Assembly: GCA_036362985.1 (NCBI GenBank)
Contig: JAYGXS010000007.1
Span: 17,846,877 to 17,910,876 of the forward strand
Length of the DNA: 64,000 nucleotides
From: Ligula intestinalis
Taxonomy: Eukaryota > Platyhelminthes > Cestoda > Diphyllobothriidea > Diphyllobothriidae
Direction: 5' to 3'
In this document: positions 30,266-43,129 of the stretch, piece by piece
How positions within the stretch are numbered: the first letter of the stretch is position 1
Layout of the letters: each line of letters starts with the position of its first letter
The notes under the pieces: generated by a model
What the model saw: only the letters and a program-made list of their open reading frames with translations
Databases searched by the model: none
What the model was told of the DNA's origin: nothing
Made by a program: the position numbers and the translations under genes

Positions 30266-33200
30266 CAGTAACGAGGCATTTCGCCGTAGACCACGAGGCA
30301 GCCCAAATCAAACTCCAAGTCGCTTAGAGAGACATTAAAGGTCGCCATGTGTGTGGATCGGCAAGTTGATTAGTAAGCTTTAATGCCAAAAGGGCTTGAA
30401 GCTCAAAAAATCAAAAAATTAGTCTACCTACTTCTACGTTTCTGTTTCCACTTGAAAAAAGTTGCGTGTTCGGTTGGTTCTGATGAACTGTATATGTCTT
30501 ACATCGTCAAAAGGTAGTCGTTTCGGGCAGATCAGTAGTATACGCCTACATAAATGTTGCAAAGATGTTTGAATTTAAGAAACTGAGAATACTACATATT
30601 TTCAAAGTTAGAAAATGTCTGCAGAATTAAGTGGACTTAAAGCGACTTTCTTTCTGGTATTATTACTCTCCGTGCCCCTATTTTACGCATCGCATCGCGA
30701 AAGACTCCGCAAAACTTTTCTGTAATACTGGTGAGAATGGCCATGGGCCAATCTTTACAGGCTGTTAAACTCCTTGTGTGGGTGCATCGGTGGCTGCTGC
30801 GCTATGATCCCTAAGTGTAGGATCTGCGCTCATTTACTGAATTGAATGGTTAGATTTGACTGTCGGTTCACATGATCTCACTGACCATTCCTTGAAGAAA
30901 ATCCTAGTTGTTTGTGCGAAGAATAAGATTAATTGCCACTAAAAGTGGCTCTACATTTTAATAGTGTGCATGCCTACACAATATCGTCTCTTGTTGACAT
31001 AGCTGCTCTTGATGCTTCTGACTTGGGAGTTTTAGATGAAAAGCTAGTTAAGCTGATTATAGTGCTTGAAAATCAGGTCCGATTTCCAATTCTATTATCA
31101 TGGGCGCAATCGCGATGTTACACTTCGTACTATCAATTCCTCTCCAGCAGCATTAACATAAATAAGAGCCTAGCCACTTCCTCCAATACAACTCCTATGG
31201 ATTAATTTGCTGAACTGCTAAGAGCCATACGCAGCATGCATCGAGCAGGGTGGTCAGTTACCAATCCATCGCACAGAAACTGGCGTAATTTTGCAATGAG
31301 CCGTAACACACATCCAGGGGATCTGTCTCAGATAACACCCTATTTCCATACTTCTATTCACCAACATATCCACCAAAAACATTAAAAACCACCCTCACAG
31401 GCACAGGTCTGTAGATAGAAAGCGTGTATTTAGGCTCATTCCCAATGTGGCCCATATGGCGTTCTAGCGCATAAGAGCTCCGTGCAGATAACCCCATCTG
31501 TAAACACGCAGTATATGTCGTTAAGACAGGTCACGTTTCTACTGATCTCTCAGTCATCGTGTCTTATTCTACTTAGATTTTCAACCAAGACCAGTGGACT
31601 GGTGTCCGGGAAGGATAGGATAGTACATGCCTGACTGTGAGGGTAGCGTCACCATGACAATTAGCGCCAATTACACACTATAGGCAATCCGACTAAACTA
31701 TAACATTACCAATGCGCCAAAAGGTGTGGAATTTACTAAGCCAAAGAATGCGTTATAGGGAAAGGAAACACCTGGCCGCCATTCGACTTAAACGAATTTG
31801 TTGCTTTTAACTTTTTGGGTTCTCTTCATTCCTCTCCAGAACCCTGAATAAAAACGAAGCAATGTTCACGTTGTTACATTTTATGCATTCTTATATCGTT
31901 TTAACGGAATTTTTAAGAGCTTCTGTCATTTACTCCAAATATACTGACTGATTTGGGCACAATTCATCAAACACGAATGAGTATTAACTGTTCTGCGGAC
32001 GTAATAGGACCACATGCTGGATTAGTTTGTGCGATTCGAAGGACAAACATTACTATAAAGAAGAAGAACTTTGCAAAATCTTGTATTATTTAGATCCCAT
32101 ATAATTTGAAGGATATATGGAACAGTGTAGGGCATGCTGGAACCAAGTCAATGTTACTTTAACTTTTTTCGGGCGCCGCCTAACAGCAGAAGCTAATGCA
32201 TTTCCAAATACACTTTCTTGGTACACCTGCAACTGGAGAGACCACAGGGACAATATTAGAGGCCTCAAACTTGGCAAAGGAGGCGTGTTATTTTAAATAA
32301 TGGTGAAATTTCCGACAACCTCCCCAGATTTGTCAATTAATGTTTACGGTGGAATCTCTCAAAGACAATGAGAAAGTGCAAATGAACGAAGATGCTGCCT
32401 TCATTCGGAATCGTGGCGTTTCCGTAAATTAAGTAAAATTGATCTTCCGTCGAAGTAAGCCCAAGAAGTCTCCAGGATCAAAATGGAATTCCGCAGTTAA
32501 TATTTCGAAATAGTCTGAATCAATACAGAAGAGCCTTGCTGCTGTGACCTTCAGGCCCTGTTGCGTGGGAAGGGAAGTGGGACACCAAGTGTGAGGAATC
32601 TTGCATTCCGTACAGAGCTAGTGAAGAATAGGTTGGCGGAAGTTGACGGTCGGACGAGTGCACGTACGCAGCCGCGAGGGTGGGATCTGTAGTATTAGCT
32701 CATGGAACTCGTTACAGCGCCTCCAACAACCTGTGTGTGAAAGCCCTAAGAACATGATTGGCCAGACTAGATTTGGGTCGCAGGCACTGGTGCGCACGTT
32801 CTAGCAGTCACCAGAGGCAAGAGGTTAAGCGTTGCATTCGGAGTTAGGTCACTACAAGTTCTCCCTTCCCAGACTGGAGTTCGGATTAAACCTCTAAACA
32901 ATGGAAGAATCGTTAAATTGATTGAATGAGATATGTACCAGTGGTAGGATTGTGGACAGCGTGGGCGGCTGAAACTCACAGACAGAAGCCAAGTAAATCA
33001 ATGAATAAATTTAATATTTAGGTCAGGAAGGCCTCATCATTGCTAACTTAATGCTGCGGTAAAAATAAATACAAAGCGGATACATGTTGTGCTTTTTGAA
33101 CAGCCACATGGACAGAGGGAGTGGTTAGTATGGTAAGCAGACAGTTTCATATCCGCCAACACATCGTCATTTTAGAATAATATTCAATACTCTCTGAACA

Positions 33201-33737
33201 GTTTGGTAAACTAGGGAGAATGCAGTGAAAAACTCCTATTATGAAAGCGGGGGCAGAGTTTAGCGGACCGCCACTTTAAAAAGTAAAAATTAGGAGAAAA
33301 AACCCCTTCTAAAAAAACTAAGAGATTGATTGATAGGATTGTTGCGATACAATGAGACAGGACTGTTGATGTAAATGTAATGGGGTTCGAAAAGCTTCTT
33401 GTCGTTGAAGAGAAAATAGAGCAGCAGGGGCTACCATTCACCACCGTAACACCGCCCGACTGGCTCCAGGATCAACCGTCAGGGAGGTGAGACAGCAGGA
33501 GTTCATCGCGGACAACAGGGTCACAACGCCAAAGATGCGAGCTTGTAGACTGCAGAATCCAGCGCCAAGATGGTGAAAACAGCAGAACCACCACCAGCAT
33601 CACCAAAGACCGTGAAGCCCATCGTCAGGGTTATAAAACGGAGAACGGCAATAGCAATCGGACAGAGTAGGGGAAGTAACACCGCTGCAAAGACCACTCT
33701 ACGGAGGGTAAAATGGGCATATATGGAAAACAATTTC
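30266..33737. other. Non-coding, nothing recognised
   Basis: No frame with a recognisable domain, no inverted or direct repeat partner and no RNA gene found over about 3.5 kb. The AT-rich sequence may be an intron or intergenic. Confidence 0.5.
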
Positions 33738-34812
33738 GATAAATATCTATAGTGGGGTCCCCACAATGCGCGCTAAGCGCGCTCCTTTCCAATACGGGCA
33801 CCTGGGTTAGGGGGTAGAATGCATGGGGCGTACCTGAGAACAATTCAGTGCGCAATAATCATGTAAATTAAAAAAAAGTTACGCGGGTAAGTTGGTGGAT
33901 ATGCACTGAACTCGGGCGAGGACACTGAGGTTCATTTCAATATTATCGCTACCCCCTACTAAACCAACGAAAAGCGTGTGTATGTCGGAGGTGTTCGCTG
34001 ACTTTGGGCGAGATCACCGAGGTATATTTTTTGGATAGTATTATCGACAGCAGTTAAGGCTACGAAGTTTTAACCCTAACAGTTCCGATAATTCAGGCCC
34101 ATAGTTCCTTTAGGTGAGGAGAGAAGACGGGGGGGGGGAAAGCCAGCTTGTTAGGAATTGTGGATTCTGCAGAACGAGAGGAGAACAGATGGAAAGAGTT
34201 TTGACTCTCGGATGACCGCAGTCCAGCAGCCAGGGCGTCAATTCCAGAGTGACGATAGCGTCGGGAATAGATGGATGTCTGGCGCATGCTTTGTTACAGA
34301 AGCCAATCACGTGGCTAATGTCTAGACTAGAGGTAGTGGCGTGACCTTGAGAGGGGAAAAGGCTAGCTAGGCTAGGTGCGCGTCCGTTTGCACAAAGGCC
34401 CGAGACATGCTGGAAAGCCGCTTCCGCGCGAGGTCCTATGCTCTGAGTGACCTCGTCTGTGGCGTCAGGAGGGCGTCGGACAAACACGACCACTACAGTA
34501 TCACTACCCCAACTAGAATAACGGCGAACGATTAGAAAAGTGGGAAGATTGTGGAAATTTATCCTCCTTAAAATTTTTTAAGTAGGTGGTTATTCTTATG
34601 GTTAAGTTTAAAAGCCATTTTACTTGATGAACTGACTTAAACAGTTATTGTAGATGGTGGCCTTCCGAGGACCGTTCTACAGGTCAATATCATAATCCAA
34701 TCCCTACTCGTCCCAAAAGTTTGAGATTGTAGAAAATGCAACCTACTTAAAATTAGTAAGTAAGCGTTAATTGCACATGTTGGCCTTCCGAGCACCTCTC
34801 AATAGATCCCTA
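33738..34812 (+). mobile_element. Merlin-derived non-autonomous element, copy 1
   Basis: Carries the end module of the 5.5-kb Merlin element: GTGGGGTCCCCAC (33752-33764), GCGCGC-TAA-GCGCGC (33768-33782) and TCCAATACGGGC. Near the other end is a TTTAAGTAGGTGGTTATTCT block (about 34577), followed by GGCCTTCCGAGGAC. The terminal block is repeated at 34741-34800. No transposase is present; the (G)9 run near 34128 is low complexity. Confidence 0.6.
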
Positions 34813-35335
34813 CCACAACTTAATATAAATGGAACCGCCTCAAATGCCAGGAGGACCTTTTCCAACGTTTTAAAAGGTGTGTGTTTGGGAAGGAGACGGA
34901 TAAAAAGGACTTTAACCCTCCGGTGTTAAATGTTTTCGTAATTTGGCTTTAAAATCTGCTAAGTTAGACTACAGCCTAATTTTGAGGGTAAATATTATTC
35001 AAGAGGAAGGCATATTTGGTGGGAAAAAATTGCAATGGTTAGGTGTGGAGCTAAAGGGTGGTGAAATTATCATGGAGGAATTATGAGTGGCATAAGGTCT
35101 ATCTGCCGGAGTAAGATTGTTGATCCGTGGGAGGTTAGAGCTAGACTTAACGCGAAATAGAAAGCAGAGGTCCACTTCGAATCTTCTAACACAAAGAAAT
35201 GTCATGTTCGCTAATTGATTTCTCTCCGTAAAAGAAAGATTGGATCGAGAAAGAGCAAAAAGATAGAAGAGCTAGGAGATAGAGGGGCTGGAATTAGCTG
35301 GTGGTTAGGTCACACAGTGACGGAAAATCGGTATT
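34813..35335. other. Non-coding, nothing recognised
   Basis: Between the Merlin derivative and the 3' tail of LINE-2. I see no gene or repeat partner. Confidence 0.5.
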
Positions 35336-36257
35336 CTGTGTCAGTATTCGTTTAGTTCAGTTCAGTTCAGTTTATTAGGGAACTCCCTCTTTGTACATAG
35401 CTTTGATGCAGAACATGTGGCGTTGCCAATAATGGAACTGCGGTAGGGGGGCAGACAGTAAAAAACTCCTTAGGCATCATTCATTTGTCTAGTTTTGAAG
35501 GCCAATTGCGGGAATTTAAGGAGAAAAACAGAAGCAGGGCGGGGGGGGGGGGGAGGGCGAAGGGAATATGTAAGTCGGATGCCCTGCGGCTGAAAGTGTT
35601 GGGGTGATGTCAGGAGGAGGCCATCGCAGTTGTTCAATATCCTACTGGTCACACGGGAAGAAGATTGCGGTGGTCACAGTGTCGGAGATGCGCCCATCAT
35701 ACGCCAGATGACTAAACTCATGGTCATTTATTCTAAACAAACATATTACTGAAAAGTAGTAAGCAGTATGTTTTTCAAACAAAGTTAATTATTGCCAGAG
35801 AGGTCTTACTTGCTGACGGGCTGTAATGTAATTAGCTCTCATCATTACAGAGAATGCCTTTTTCTATGCTGATCCAACTGCATCTTAAACGTGTCCACAG
35901 ATGGAGACATGACAATGTATGCGGGTAGAGCATTCCATGCCTGGATGACCCTCTTAGAGAAAAAGAATTTTCGTGTGTTCAATCTTGCCCCGGTCACACG
36001 TAGTTTGAGAGGGTGTCCGCGCAATCTAGTAGTAGTGGCCAGCTCAAAGAAATCGTTGGATACCAGGCATCAATTCTGACCCCGCAGCATGCGAAATACC
36101 TGCATTATGTCACCACGCAGCTGTCTGCAATCCAGAGGAAATAAGTCAAGATTGGTCAGTCATGTCTCGTAAGGAAGGTACGCTTGTCCTCACACTAACT
36201 TAGTTATTCGTCGTTTTACACTTTCAAGGGTTTTCTTTCTTTGACTATCCAAGGTTT

Positions 36258-37400
36258 TCAGGCTTGGATGCAAAATTCCAGTTGGTATCGCACAAACGTG
36301 CCGAAGGCCTTGCCAAAGATGACTTTATCAAACTTAGCAAAGGCGCGCTTGATTAGATACAAGCTCGACATTGCGGATTTGGCCACCTTCAGGCAGTGGA
36401 GTGATGGCTTAAGTGAGGGAGTGAACCACACCCCCAGATCCTTCTGGGTCTCTACTTCTGGCAGCGTTGTGTTATTTAGGTTGTAAACCCTCCGATACGA
36501 AGTGTTAGTACTACTGAAGCGCATATTGTTGCATTTGGCGACATTTAATGGCAACAGGCCACTCGTTTGACCATTGCTCGAGTCGGTGAAAATTTGCCTG
36601 CAGATTTGCTTCGTCGTCTTCGTTACGAATGACCTTCCAGAGTTTTAAATCTTCGGCGAACATTCCGGTTTCGCAGTCTTATCCACTTATGCAGTCGTCG
36701 ATATATATAAGTAAGAGGATAGAACCCAGAACGGAACCCTGGGGGACCCCACTGTCAACTGCCACCTCCGCCGATCGCTGATCACCGATACATACGGTTT
36801 GAATTCAGCCAGTCAGAAAGTTTTCAATCTATCGCAAAAGGTTGCCTGTTACCCCTATAGGTCTAAGCTTGTATAGGAGACGTTGATGAGTCACAGTGTC
36901 AAATGCCTTCTTGAAATCTACGAAGACTGCGTGCACCGTGTTTCCTTGATTGAGTGCTCTGGTCCATTGCCTTAGACAGTAGAGCAGATTTGTCAAGCAG
37001 GACCGTCCTCTACGGAATCCATGCTGTTTGTTAGAAAGAAGTCGATGACACTCTAAGAATTGCATCAACTCTATTTTGATAATTCGCTCCATGATCTTGC
37101 AACATATTGAAGTAAGGCTTATTGGCCTGTAGTTGTTTGCGGAAGCCTGACTCCCACTTTTGTGTATGGGTGAGGTCCACGCTGTCTTCCAGACGGATGG
37201 CAGTTGGCCTGTGTTTAGAGAGGCCCGGAAGAGTAACTGCAGGGGTTCTGCCAACTCCACGGCTAGCTCTTTCAACAGCTTTGCAGGTATGCCATCCGGA
37301 CCTGGCTACTTCGTGTCTTAGAGCTTAAGAAGTTCTTGCAGAACAAAAACTTCCGTAATCTCAACTGACTCAATGGTCAGAATCTCCTCGGTACTAACAT
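36258..37400 (-). pseudogene. LINE-2 reverse transcriptase, altered catalytic box
   Basis: The frame at 37275-36829 has TSPIHKSGSQASANNYRPIS, QHGFRRGRSCLTNLLY and VHAVFVDFKKAFDTVTHQRL (motif A Asp present). After stops it continues with DSGVPQGSVLGSILLLIYID and MFAEDLKLW: the FADD box reads F-A-E-D, so the first of the two aspartates is changed to Glu. The thumb block is in the frame at 36554-36258 (DLGVWFTPSLKPSLHCLKVA). Several stops show it is dead. Confidence 0.8.
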
Positions 37401-37449
37401 TGGTAACGGTTAGCTCGACCTCTTTCGTAAAAACCGACTGAAAGAACCC

Positions 37450-37899
37450 GGATAGATGCTCAGCCTTTGCTTTTTCTCGCAAATTTTGGTGCCGTCATCC
37501 GTTTTTAACAACGGGATGGGGTCTCTTTTTCAGGTAGATCGCCTGATGTAATTGTAGAAGACCTTCGGATTTCCTACTACATGGTTTATTAGGTCACTCT
37601 CGAAGTTTTGATGGGTTTTTAAGTACAAGGCCCTTAACCTTATTTCTCTGCGCTTTGTACTTGTTGTGCGACTCGGTGGTCTTCTCTCTCCTATAAGTTT
37701 GAAACAGCTTTCCTTTACGATTTACCTCCCTCTTCAGATTGCTTATTAGCCACTGTGGCCTATTTGTGGCTTTCATTTTCGAGATGGGGCAGAAAGTGGT
37801 GATTAGTCCGTGTAATACAGTCTTAAACACCGTCCAATCCCCGTGGACACACCCGGTGAATGCCTCCCTCCAGTCTACGCTGCGCACTTCAGTTCTCAT
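37450..37899 (-). pseudogene. LINE-2 linker between endonuclease and RT
   Basis: A frame with RPQWLISNLKREVNRKGKLF and QTYRREKTTESHNKYKAQRN, equivalent to the basic linker of LINE-1. Confidence 0.6.
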
Positions 37900-38149
37900 T
37901 TGGTTAAAGTTTTCGCGCCATATGTTGCTTCTAACGGTCGTGCTACGAGCAGGTACAGAGAAGAGTGAATAAACCCACTGTAGTACTACATGGTCGCTTT
38001 TGCCTAGAGGAGGTAAACAGTTTACGACGTCTACACTGTCAGGCGCTTTTGTCAGTACAAGATCCAGGCAGTTGGCCTGTTGCCCTTCACGCTGCCTGGT
38101 CGGAAATAGGACTTGTTAGGATAGAAAGGCTTTTTGAACCGTGCGTAGG

Positions 38150-38883
38150 AGTCGGCGATCAAAAATTTATTCTGACCCTGTCGCAGAACTGAGGTTCCAG
38201 TCGATATGCGGAGCATTAAAGTCACCCATAATCATGACATTGGATCTCACGGCATATGCTTTAAATTCCTCGATCAGGCTAGTGTCTGACTGTGGATCGT
38301 TCGACGGTGGTCGATAAACCGCCAAAATGTCAAGGGCTTGAGACCCCGGCGTTCTGACGGTGAGCCAAAGGGCCTCTATATCGGACGCGAGCTGGTCAGT
38401 CTTGTTTGACACGTGCAGGCCATGTCTAACATAGTTGAGCACACCCCCGCCCTGACGCCCAGCTCTATCTTTTCGGAACAGCTGAAAACCGGGCAGAGCA
38501 ACTTCCCGATCGTATACCTTTGTGGATAACTATGTTTCTGTTATACAAACTACATCTGGTTCCACTTGATACATAGTAATCTTAAGCTCGTCTAATTTAG
38601 ACAGTCGGCTTTGTGCAGTGGTGTACATGCACTTTAGTTTCCTTTCTCGGCTTGTTCGGGTAGTTTTAACGTTCTGGCTCAACCCTCCTCCTACTGGGTC
38701 GACTGCATGGTTATCCGGAATGGACTCGTTGGTTTGAGTAAGAATGCGCCGCTGGTAGTATAAGCAATACCGGATATTGGGTAGAAGATCCGGGTGCTGA
38801 TACTCACAGATGGATTGTTTTGCTAGATTAGAAAGGAACCATGGACTGGATGCGATCGAATGCGAGTGGTTGATGACCTCCAT
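38150..38883 (-). pseudogene. LINE-2 APE-type endonuclease
   Basis: The frame at 38883-38530 ends with LKCMYTTAQSRLSKLDELK and VEPDVVCITET, the start of the endonuclease. The frame at 38442-38167 gives VRHGLHVSNKTDQLASDIEA, LDILAVYRPPSNDP and NVMIMGDFNAPHIDWNLSSA, with the conserved GDFN. One stop and a frameshift lie between the two. Confidence 0.75.
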
Positions 38884-38890
38884 GTCGCTT

Positions 38891-39300
38891 CACGACAGAA
38901 TGTTGGAAGCTAAGTTCTTCATATTGTGGTCACGTAAGATGACACAGGATAATTCATTTCAATTCTAAGAAGTATATGTTTGATAATTGAGCTCAGCCAC
39001 ATGTTTGTGCTGCAGTGGCCAAAAAATGCATCGATCCAGCAGAAGAATTCAAGAGAGAGGTTGCCGACCTAATTGTAGGCGCCTCGCAGTCAAAAGGAGT
39101 AAGCATACGCTTCTCAATTATTACGAGTAGTGTGATTGTGTGTAAATATTAATTCAGTCGGCTAATTGGCGATGCAAAATTACACGAACCCGTAGGCGGA
39201 ACAGAAGCAAAAAGAAAGGACTATGAAAAATAAACTCCCTGGAAGTTTTTCTGTAAACTGTAGAGGTTTGAATGTGATTCGGGGATGCTAAGGAGAACAC
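38891..39300. other. Non-coding, nothing recognised
   Basis: A short unassigned stretch upstream of the LINE-2 5' truncation point. Confidence 0.4.
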
Positions 39301-39664
39301 GAAAGCACCTACAAAGTTGATAATTACACGTTCAGATCTCCCACACCGAGATAAATATGAATAAGATATTTTGTCTCCTGCTCTCTGTCTCTTTCAGGGA
39401 GGAAGCCTTCTGTGCATTTGCGTAGAAATATTGAGGGCGTGTCGGCCTACGCTGACATTTCGCCTCATGATACGTATGAATCAGTGATAGTTAATTCTCC
39501 GCAGCCAAGTCTACCCGGATGCCAACTCGAATTTCAAAAAGAAAGCGCCTACAAAGTTGATAATTACACATTCGGATTTCCCACACCGAGATAAATACGA
39601 ATCACAATTTTTGTCTCCTGATCTCTATCTCTTTCGCGTAGGAAGCGTTCTGTTCTTCTGGAGA
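39301..39664. repeat. Direct duplication at 240-bp spacing
   Basis: A block of about 122 bp starting GAAAGCACCTACAAAGTTGA (39301) recurs at 39541 (GAAAGCGCCTACAAAGTTGA). Both include TCCCACACCGAGATAAATA and TTTTGTCTCCTGMTCTC. The intervening sequence is unique. Confidence 0.8.
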
Positions 39665-39859
39665 AAAAACTATCGTCCATGGGAGGAAAATGTACCCGAA
39701 ATAAAGCCATCCTGCTAATTAGGATGTGTGAATAAATACAGGGAGAACCCAATGCGAACTTCATTTATATGCCCAGCGTCATGACGAGTAGGGGACCGTA
39801 GAGGTCACGAGACCATCATCGAATGGCCGGTGATGTAATCATGATGATGACTGTTCGAT

Positions 39860-41600
39860 TTTCGGTTTCGATGAAGTCCATCATGTGCTCCAAACAAGCT
39901 GGAGCAGGGAGAGTGACTGTATACAAGGTTTAGACTTAATTGGTGTAGACGTCGCAGACGTCACCGCACTTACCACCCTCACCCGAGGTCAAGGAAACCA
40001 AACGGAATCAGGCATTGGCCACTTTCCTCCAATGCACACCAGAACACCGAGTGATAATGCCAACTGCCTACGGTGACAGTAGACTTTGCGTTGATAGTAC
40101 CGCACCATCTACCCTTACTCAACTTCGGCCGCTGTCAAAACAGACTCATGAAGACCAAGACTGCTACTACTACTACAAATACTGCTGCTACAACAACAAC
40201 AACGACAACTACTACTACCATTTTTACTGCACCTGCTACGATGCAGCTGAATGATGGTCGTTATTCCCGGCTGAACAATTGCTAGATTTTCCACGTCCAT
40301 CTTTAATACAATATTGTCCTACATACGATTATTCCCCTCTTCCGAAAGCTGTCCCCTTCCTCTGTTTCCGTCTTTCTCTCTAATCCCGTCCTTCATGAAT
40401 GCTGGCAACCTTTCCCTCTTGACCGATTTCCACGCGAATGCACACGTGTGTCAGAACAGTAATGACTGAAACATTGCTACTTGAATATGTCAGCTCCCTC
40501 TCTTGGACCTCCACAGGTAAGCGGACTAAAACGAGCAGCTATTGAACTTAAGTGACTTGAATGTTTTTGATCCAATTTCACAAACGCTTAGGCATGCTTG
40601 CAAATAGGCGCGGCCGCCAACCCCCCCTCCTGCACACATGAGTACAGCATAGACATGGCCGTCGAAGGAACACCTGGACAAACGACAACCCCCTCCAGCC
40701 GACGAATCCTGAGACCCTTGAGCCGACCCGTTTGGGCTTTTGTAAACGACACCCCCCTTCCGAGCCAAATGTTCACACTAAGCGGATGTCAAATGGGCCG
40801 GTTCCTGAAGCCACATAAAATCAACGGTCATCCCCTCTCACACTGAAACACACGCTCTTCCATGGCTGGATTCACTCTGCACCCACAAAGTTTTGTTGAA
40901 CGTGCTTCAAACCCTTGTCTAGAGTCAGGTGATATTTGGCCGACTCCCTCGTTCTGGACTGTGTGTATCCCTTATTGAGGTTTGTACTTCGTTTACCCTT
41001 CACTATTTGTTTAAAAGTACCGTACTCCATTGATCATTGTTATAATTTGGGTTCGAAGTAAGCGTTACTATTGGATACAGAGTCACAGGAGGCAATACAC
41101 ATGAAACAATGATAGTTCTGACAATATTACCGACTTAAATATTAATGAGGGTGACGCTGATTCAAGTTACCGCTGAGCACATGCCCCTCAATCTTAACTA
41201 GGAATGTGAGCCTGGATTTATGTTATTCCGGGTAGCGTACATGTTTGATACCCGAGCACAACAGGACTGGCATAAATTTGCACCCTGTCACCTCTATCCA
41301 CCAAAAATTGTCATTTGCTGCTAAATTTGGAGCTTACAGAACGCCTCCTTCTACGGAATCAGATAGACATTGAAGCTTTATATTTCCTTGAACTTTATCA
41401 ATAGCTGAGTAATAAGACATGCATCCTATTTTTGCAATTAGCATAACAGATGGGAATATTAGCTTGTCAGATTTCTCATCTTCAATTAAGGTGATGGTGT
41501 AGGCATCCGGTCTCGTCCAGCAGGTAAGACTTTAAAGTGATAAATGTTTGCGCTAGTCAGCAGAGGCGCCTGAAGTCGCTCATGATTAGATAGCGGAGTG
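39860..41600 (+). repeat. Family-B repeat, copy 2
   Basis: The longest and clearest copy. It starts TTTCGATGAAGTCCATCATG and includes GTGACAGTAGACTTTGCGTTG (about 40074), a CTA/ACA triplet-rich tract (40165-40220), CATGCCCCTCAATCTTAACTA, GACATGCATCCTATTTTTGC and GCGCTAGTCAGCAGAGGCGCC at the end. It has no coding potential. Confidence 0.6.
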
Positions 41601-42059
41601 AACAAATTATTAGCCACGCGGTCACGGCCCCGGTTGTCTTGACGATGGTTCTAGCGAGCATTCTGTCTCTATAGGGGGGACGCAGACCAGCAGATACAGG
41701 CAAATTCGTCTGAATGCACGACAGATTGGAGGTTCTCTCAAGCGATTTAGCCTTTGAAAGTCTATAAATTTACTCATAAAACATTGTTTCGATCCAGCGC
41801 CCTGATTAGTTTGTGAGCAGCCAATGACTACCGGATTTGCAAGTGAGAGTTCTACCACAAATTTCAGTGATCCCCAACATATGCTCCAAACATATTTGTG
41901 CAGTGACAGTGATTTACGCGTGAGGAAATGAAGCCAGAGAATCTTCTGGCCTCAGTCACGTTGCTTGGCGCCTGGCACTCGCTAACTTGCTTATAGATCT
42001 CGGTCCCGGGTGTGGGGCCGCAGCAATGGTTGTTTTCGTGATAGAAGAAGCAGTAGTAG
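41601..42059. other. Non-coding, nothing recognised
   Basis: Between family-B copy 2 and the LINE-3 3' tail. No signal noted. Confidence 0.4.
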
Positions 42060-43010
42060 TCAGTCAGTCAGTGTATTTTTGAAAAAAATAGGCTTACCTT
42101 TGAAATCCCTAGTTTTCTACCAAAATCTCAAGAATTTGAAAAAAAATATGAATAAATTCACTCGGACGAGTGTAGACAGAGTCACGTCATGCATTGGTGT
42201 CATAGTTCACACTGTGCTGCAGCATACGAATATCAAATCTGTGTTTGAATGTTTCCACAAATTGGGTAGGTTATTCCATTATTCCACGGCCTGGTTAGAA
42301 AAAAATACTTCCACATGTGCAATCGTGCTTGGGGCACATATAGTTTGAAGGGATGTCACCGGAGATTACTTGCAGTGGCGAGTTGGGAAAAGTCGTCGTA
42401 CAAGGGGCGCAGTCCAATCCATGCACGATGCGGAAAGTTTGTACCAAATCTCCGCGTAACTGCCTATAACTTAGAGGGTAGAGATCAAGGTTATCTAGGT
42501 GGATTGAATATCGTAGTGCACCTTTGCCTCGTTCTAATTTGGTGGCCCATTTACGCACCCTTTCGAGTGGGTTCTAATCCTGCTGCATCCATTGTCGCCA
42601 GGCGTGGATCGCGATTTCATGATGTGGCCTTATAAAGGTACTGAAGAGTTTCGAAAAGCAGTCTTCATAAAAAACGGCCAATGCTCGCTTGACGGCGTAC
42701 GACGTTGAAGTAGTGGTTTTAGACATCATAAAACATTGTGTAGAAGGCTTGAGTTGTCTGCTATTCCGATGCCGAGATCCTTCTGTATTTCTGCTTCTTG
42801 GAGTGGGATTCCGTTGAAAAAGTAGGATCGCGCACCAAGGACCGGATTTCGATTTCCCAGACGCAGCAGAGTACATTTATTTGAACTGAGGGACAGGAGC
42901 CATCTGCATGACCGCTTGTTTAATCGAAAAGGTTTTTATCGGCAGCACTCTTGATGACATTCCATATTTTTACATCATCTGCAAACATGACACATTCGCA
43001 CTCCAATTCC
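42060..43010 (-). pseudogene. CR1-like LINE-3, 3' fragment
   Basis: Minus-strand frames carry, from about 43000 down, an RT box read as MFADDVKIW (near 42990; Asp pair kept), the thumb region LKPSTQCFMMSKTTTSTSYA, then RKWATKLERGKGALRYSIHL and LDLYPLSYRQLRGDLVQTF (42558-42295). The element ends in (ACTG)n at about 42060-42073. 5' sequence upstream of the RT box is missing. Multiple stops are present. Confidence 0.65.
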
Positions 43011-43129
43011 TGTACACAAAATGGTCGTAGAGATGGCTGCTGAATTGCGGTGTGCAAAAGTGTTCGGTCCTCCGTCTGCATCCAATCAACTGTCACCCGA
43101 ACGAAGTTGCCCGAAAGAGATTTAACCTC

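Larger units (their letters stand above)
7650..30270 (+). mobile_element. CsRn1-like Ty3/Gypsy LTR retrotransposon, split by nested insertions
   Basis: Reading the plus strand there are, in order: an LTR-like repeat (7650-8150), a degenerate gag (8290-8800), RT and RNase H (8995-9560), and the start of integrase (9880-10120). After a 17.2-kb interruption come the integrase end (27304-28075), a family-B repeat copy (28076-about 29720) and a second LTR-like repeat (29733-30265). The two LTR-like repeats are direct copies. A sequence just after the left one, CGGTGACCTTACTTTCA at about 8153, looks like a mutated tRNA-Trp primer-binding site (TGGTGACC...). Many stops and frameshifts show it is an old insertion. 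Confidence 0.7.
35336..38890 (-). mobile_element. CR1/Jockey-like LINE (LINE-2), 5' truncated
   Basis: On the minus strand: a start of ORF2 with endonuclease (38883-38150), a linker (37899-37450), RT (37400-36250) and a C-terminal region. It ends in a (ACTGA)n tail at about 35341-35371. A short tandem 3' repeat is usual for CR1-type LINEs. Its proteins resemble LINE-1 but are clearly diverged. No ORF1 is visible, so the 5' end is lost. Confidence 0.8.

Noticed and set aside
30933..31205. 90-residue plus-strand frame
   Set aside because: No motif or recognisable homology; consistent with chance in AT-rich DNA.
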